A DNA stretch of 13,812 bases from Oscillospiraceae bacterium (GTDB taxonomy: Bacteria > Bacillota > Clostridia > Oscillospirales > Oscillospiraceae). The notes below the pieces were generated by a model that made no database searches, was not told where the DNA came from, and saw nothing but the letters and a program-made list of their open reading frames with translations. Shown here in pieces: positions 12,897-13,812 of the stretch (positions within the stretch are counted from its first letter, which is position 1; each line of letters begins with the position of its first letter). Location: assembly GCA_016293265.1 (NCBI GenBank), contig JAEDEN010000044.1, positions 1 to 13,812 of the forward strand, read 5' to 3'. A program made the position numbers and the translations under genes.

Positions 12897-13576
12897 TTGA
12901 TATCCACACCTCCGAACAGGCAAATGCCCTTTATGTAGATGGTGGGAAGGGTCCCGCTCTGATAATGGCCCACTTTGTTGGAAACTCCGCCAAAGGTGGA
13001 GTTGGAACTGACCTTGAGGTTAACATTGTCAGGCACCAAATTATCAATGCCTCCGAACACCGCAGAAGCCTGGATCACACAGTCCTGTTCAATCACCGCA
13101 TTTCTCAGGTCGCATTTTAAACCGCCGAACACCGCGTTCAGTTCCGCACCCTGAAACACCTCTCCGGAGAAATCCATGTTTTCACCGCAGAACACCGCCG
13201 TCCCGCAGGTCACTTCTGCATCACCGGTCTGGAGCCTCTTCACCTCATATGCGCTGCTCCCATCCAGAAGGCTGCCGAAAATCATCTTGGCACCAAAGAG
13301 AATGATGATCGCGGGGAACAGCAGTTTCCACAGCATATCAAAGGCCAAAATGTTACGGCAGCAGAGAAGAAGAAACACGCCGATGCACAGGCCAATGAGA
13401 TTACCGGTCTTCTCATGACCGGATAGAAATCCCATAGCGCTGGGAACGATGATAAACAGCGTCCACCATCCATCGAAAAACAATTTGATGCTGGTGATGC
13501 CAAAGGCGTTCAGGCCCAGCAGCAGCCCGACGCCCATCAGAATAACACCCCATAATATTTGATTGGTTCTTTTCAT
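12893..13576 (-). CDS. LiaF-like membrane protein (DUF5668 / cell-wall-active antibiotic response type)
   Basis: A 227-residue protein. Residues 1-103 hold about four membrane segments (7-26, 38-52, 60-75, 84-101), as in the LiaF transmembrane domain. The C-terminal half is a soluble repeat region with FGG at regular intervals: VFGGL (149-153), VFGGI (173-177), TFGGV (194-198) and LFGGV (220-224). This resembles the C-terminal part of LiaF/VraT-type proteins, which respond to envelope damage. No LiaR/LiaS two-component genes are in the window, so calling it LiaF itself would go too far. ATG 13576 has GGGAGGAC with about 8-base spacing. The stop overlaps the DUF4097 start by four bases. I found no convincing sigma-A promoter in 13577-13673, so an alternative sigma factor is possible. 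Confidence 0.82.
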   Translation of the reverse strand: MKRTNQILWGVILMGVGLLLGLNAFGITSIKLFFDGWWTLFIIVPSAMGFLSGHEKTGNLIGLCIGVFLLLCCRNILAFDMLWKLLFPAIIILFGAKMIFGSLLDGSSAYEVKRLQTGDAEVTCGTAVFCGENMDFSGEVFQGAELNAVFGGLKCDLRNAVIEQDCVIQASAVFGGIDNLVPDNVNLKVSSNSTFGGVSNKVGHYQSGTLPTIYIKGICLFGGVDIK

Positions 13577-13673
13577 AACGTTTGTCCTCCCGTTTCTCGG
13601 ATACTTGTATTCTACATTTCCGGTAGATTTCCTTATAGGCCGATTTTCCAGGAGAATGTGTCAGTTTTATAGC

Positions 13674-13707
13674 AAAAAAACAGAGCCTCCGAAACCGGAA
13701 GCTCTGT
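13674..13707 (-). terminator. Intrinsic terminator of the rplT operon
   Basis: On the minus strand, ACAGAGCTTCCG pairs with CGGAGGCTCTGT (12 pairs, one of them a U-G wobble) around a GTTT loop, followed by a T-run (13679-13674). It starts 12 bases past the rplT stop. Confidence 0.92.
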
Positions 13708-13719
13708 TAAAAAGCGATC

Positions 13720-13812
13720 TCAGGCCTTCTTGGCGATCTCCACCAGCTTGGTGAAAGCGGCGGCGTCGTTGACAGCCAGCTCAGCCAGCATCTTGCGGTT
13801 GATCTGGATGCC
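13720..13812 (-). CDS. rplT: 50S ribosomal protein L20, C-terminal 30 residues
   Basis: The frame entering from the right edge reads GIQINRKMLAELAVNDAAAF and ends TKLVEIAKKA. This is the conserved end of ribosomal protein L20 (typically GIxLNRKxLAdLAvnDpaaFxxLV). L20 binds 23S rRNA and is needed for assembly of the large subunit. The usual upstream partners infC and rpmI would lie outside the window. The gene is followed closely by a strong terminator. Confidence 0.93.
   Translation of the reverse strand, partial: GIQINRKMLAELAVNDAAAFTKLVEIAKKA

Noticed and set aside
1..13812. CRISPR arrays, tRNA or rRNA genes, insertion sequences
   Set aside because: I saw no regularly spaced direct repeats, no transposase motifs and no cloverleaf or rRNA sequence. 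Reading by eye cannot fully exclude a small RNA.

Overview
The window looks like a chromosomal segment of an endospore-forming, GC-rich member of the Clostridia, most like the Oscillospiraceae. The evidence is strong AGGAGG ribosome-binding sites, a complete spoIIA sporulation operon, a Firmicutes-type LexA box, and Firmicutes families such as DUF4358, LiaF-like and DUF4097. I infer this lineage from gene content; no rRNA or other decisive marker is present.

Layout from left to right. Positions 1-1540 (minus strand) hold the housekeeping block pyrH-frr-uppS, with uppS running off the left edge. Positions 1661-2227 (plus) hold a degenerate unknown gene with an in-frame TAG, ending at a perfect bidirectional terminator. 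Positions 2195-5310 (minus) hold a cell-surface acylation cassette: a DUF4358 lipoprotein, an MBOAT O-acyltransferase and a DHHW/AlgX-like protein. It is driven by a strong sigma-A promoter and carries an internal hairpin terminator after the lipoprotein gene. Positions 5475-6494 (plus) hold a threonine-aldolase-like PLP enzyme, transcribed divergently from an interlocked promoter.

Positions 6554-8896 (plus) are the most interesting part. A sigma-A promoter has a perfect LexA box in its spacer and a second box just downstream. It drives a 41-residue membrane peptide, a radical SAM protein with a helix-hairpin-helix region and a C-terminal sliding-clamp-binding-like motif (QLSLF), and a DUF4130 protein. 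The two large proteins belong to families long annotated only as 'putative DNA modification/repair'. The last gene runs 113 bases tail-to-tail into sigF with no visible terminator, so SOS transcription could run antisense through the sporulation operon.

Positions 8784-10263 (minus) are spoIIAA-spoIIAB-sigF, preceded by a likely Spo0A box and sigma-H -35 element. Positions 10583-11728 (minus) are a decayed ABC exporter with a frameshift in Walker A, a frameshift in the permease and loss of the permease 3' end. Positions 12084-13576 (minus) are an envelope pair, a LiaF-like membrane protein with FGG repeats and a DUF4097 protein, overlapping by ATGA. At the right edge is the 3' end of rplT (minus) with its terminator.
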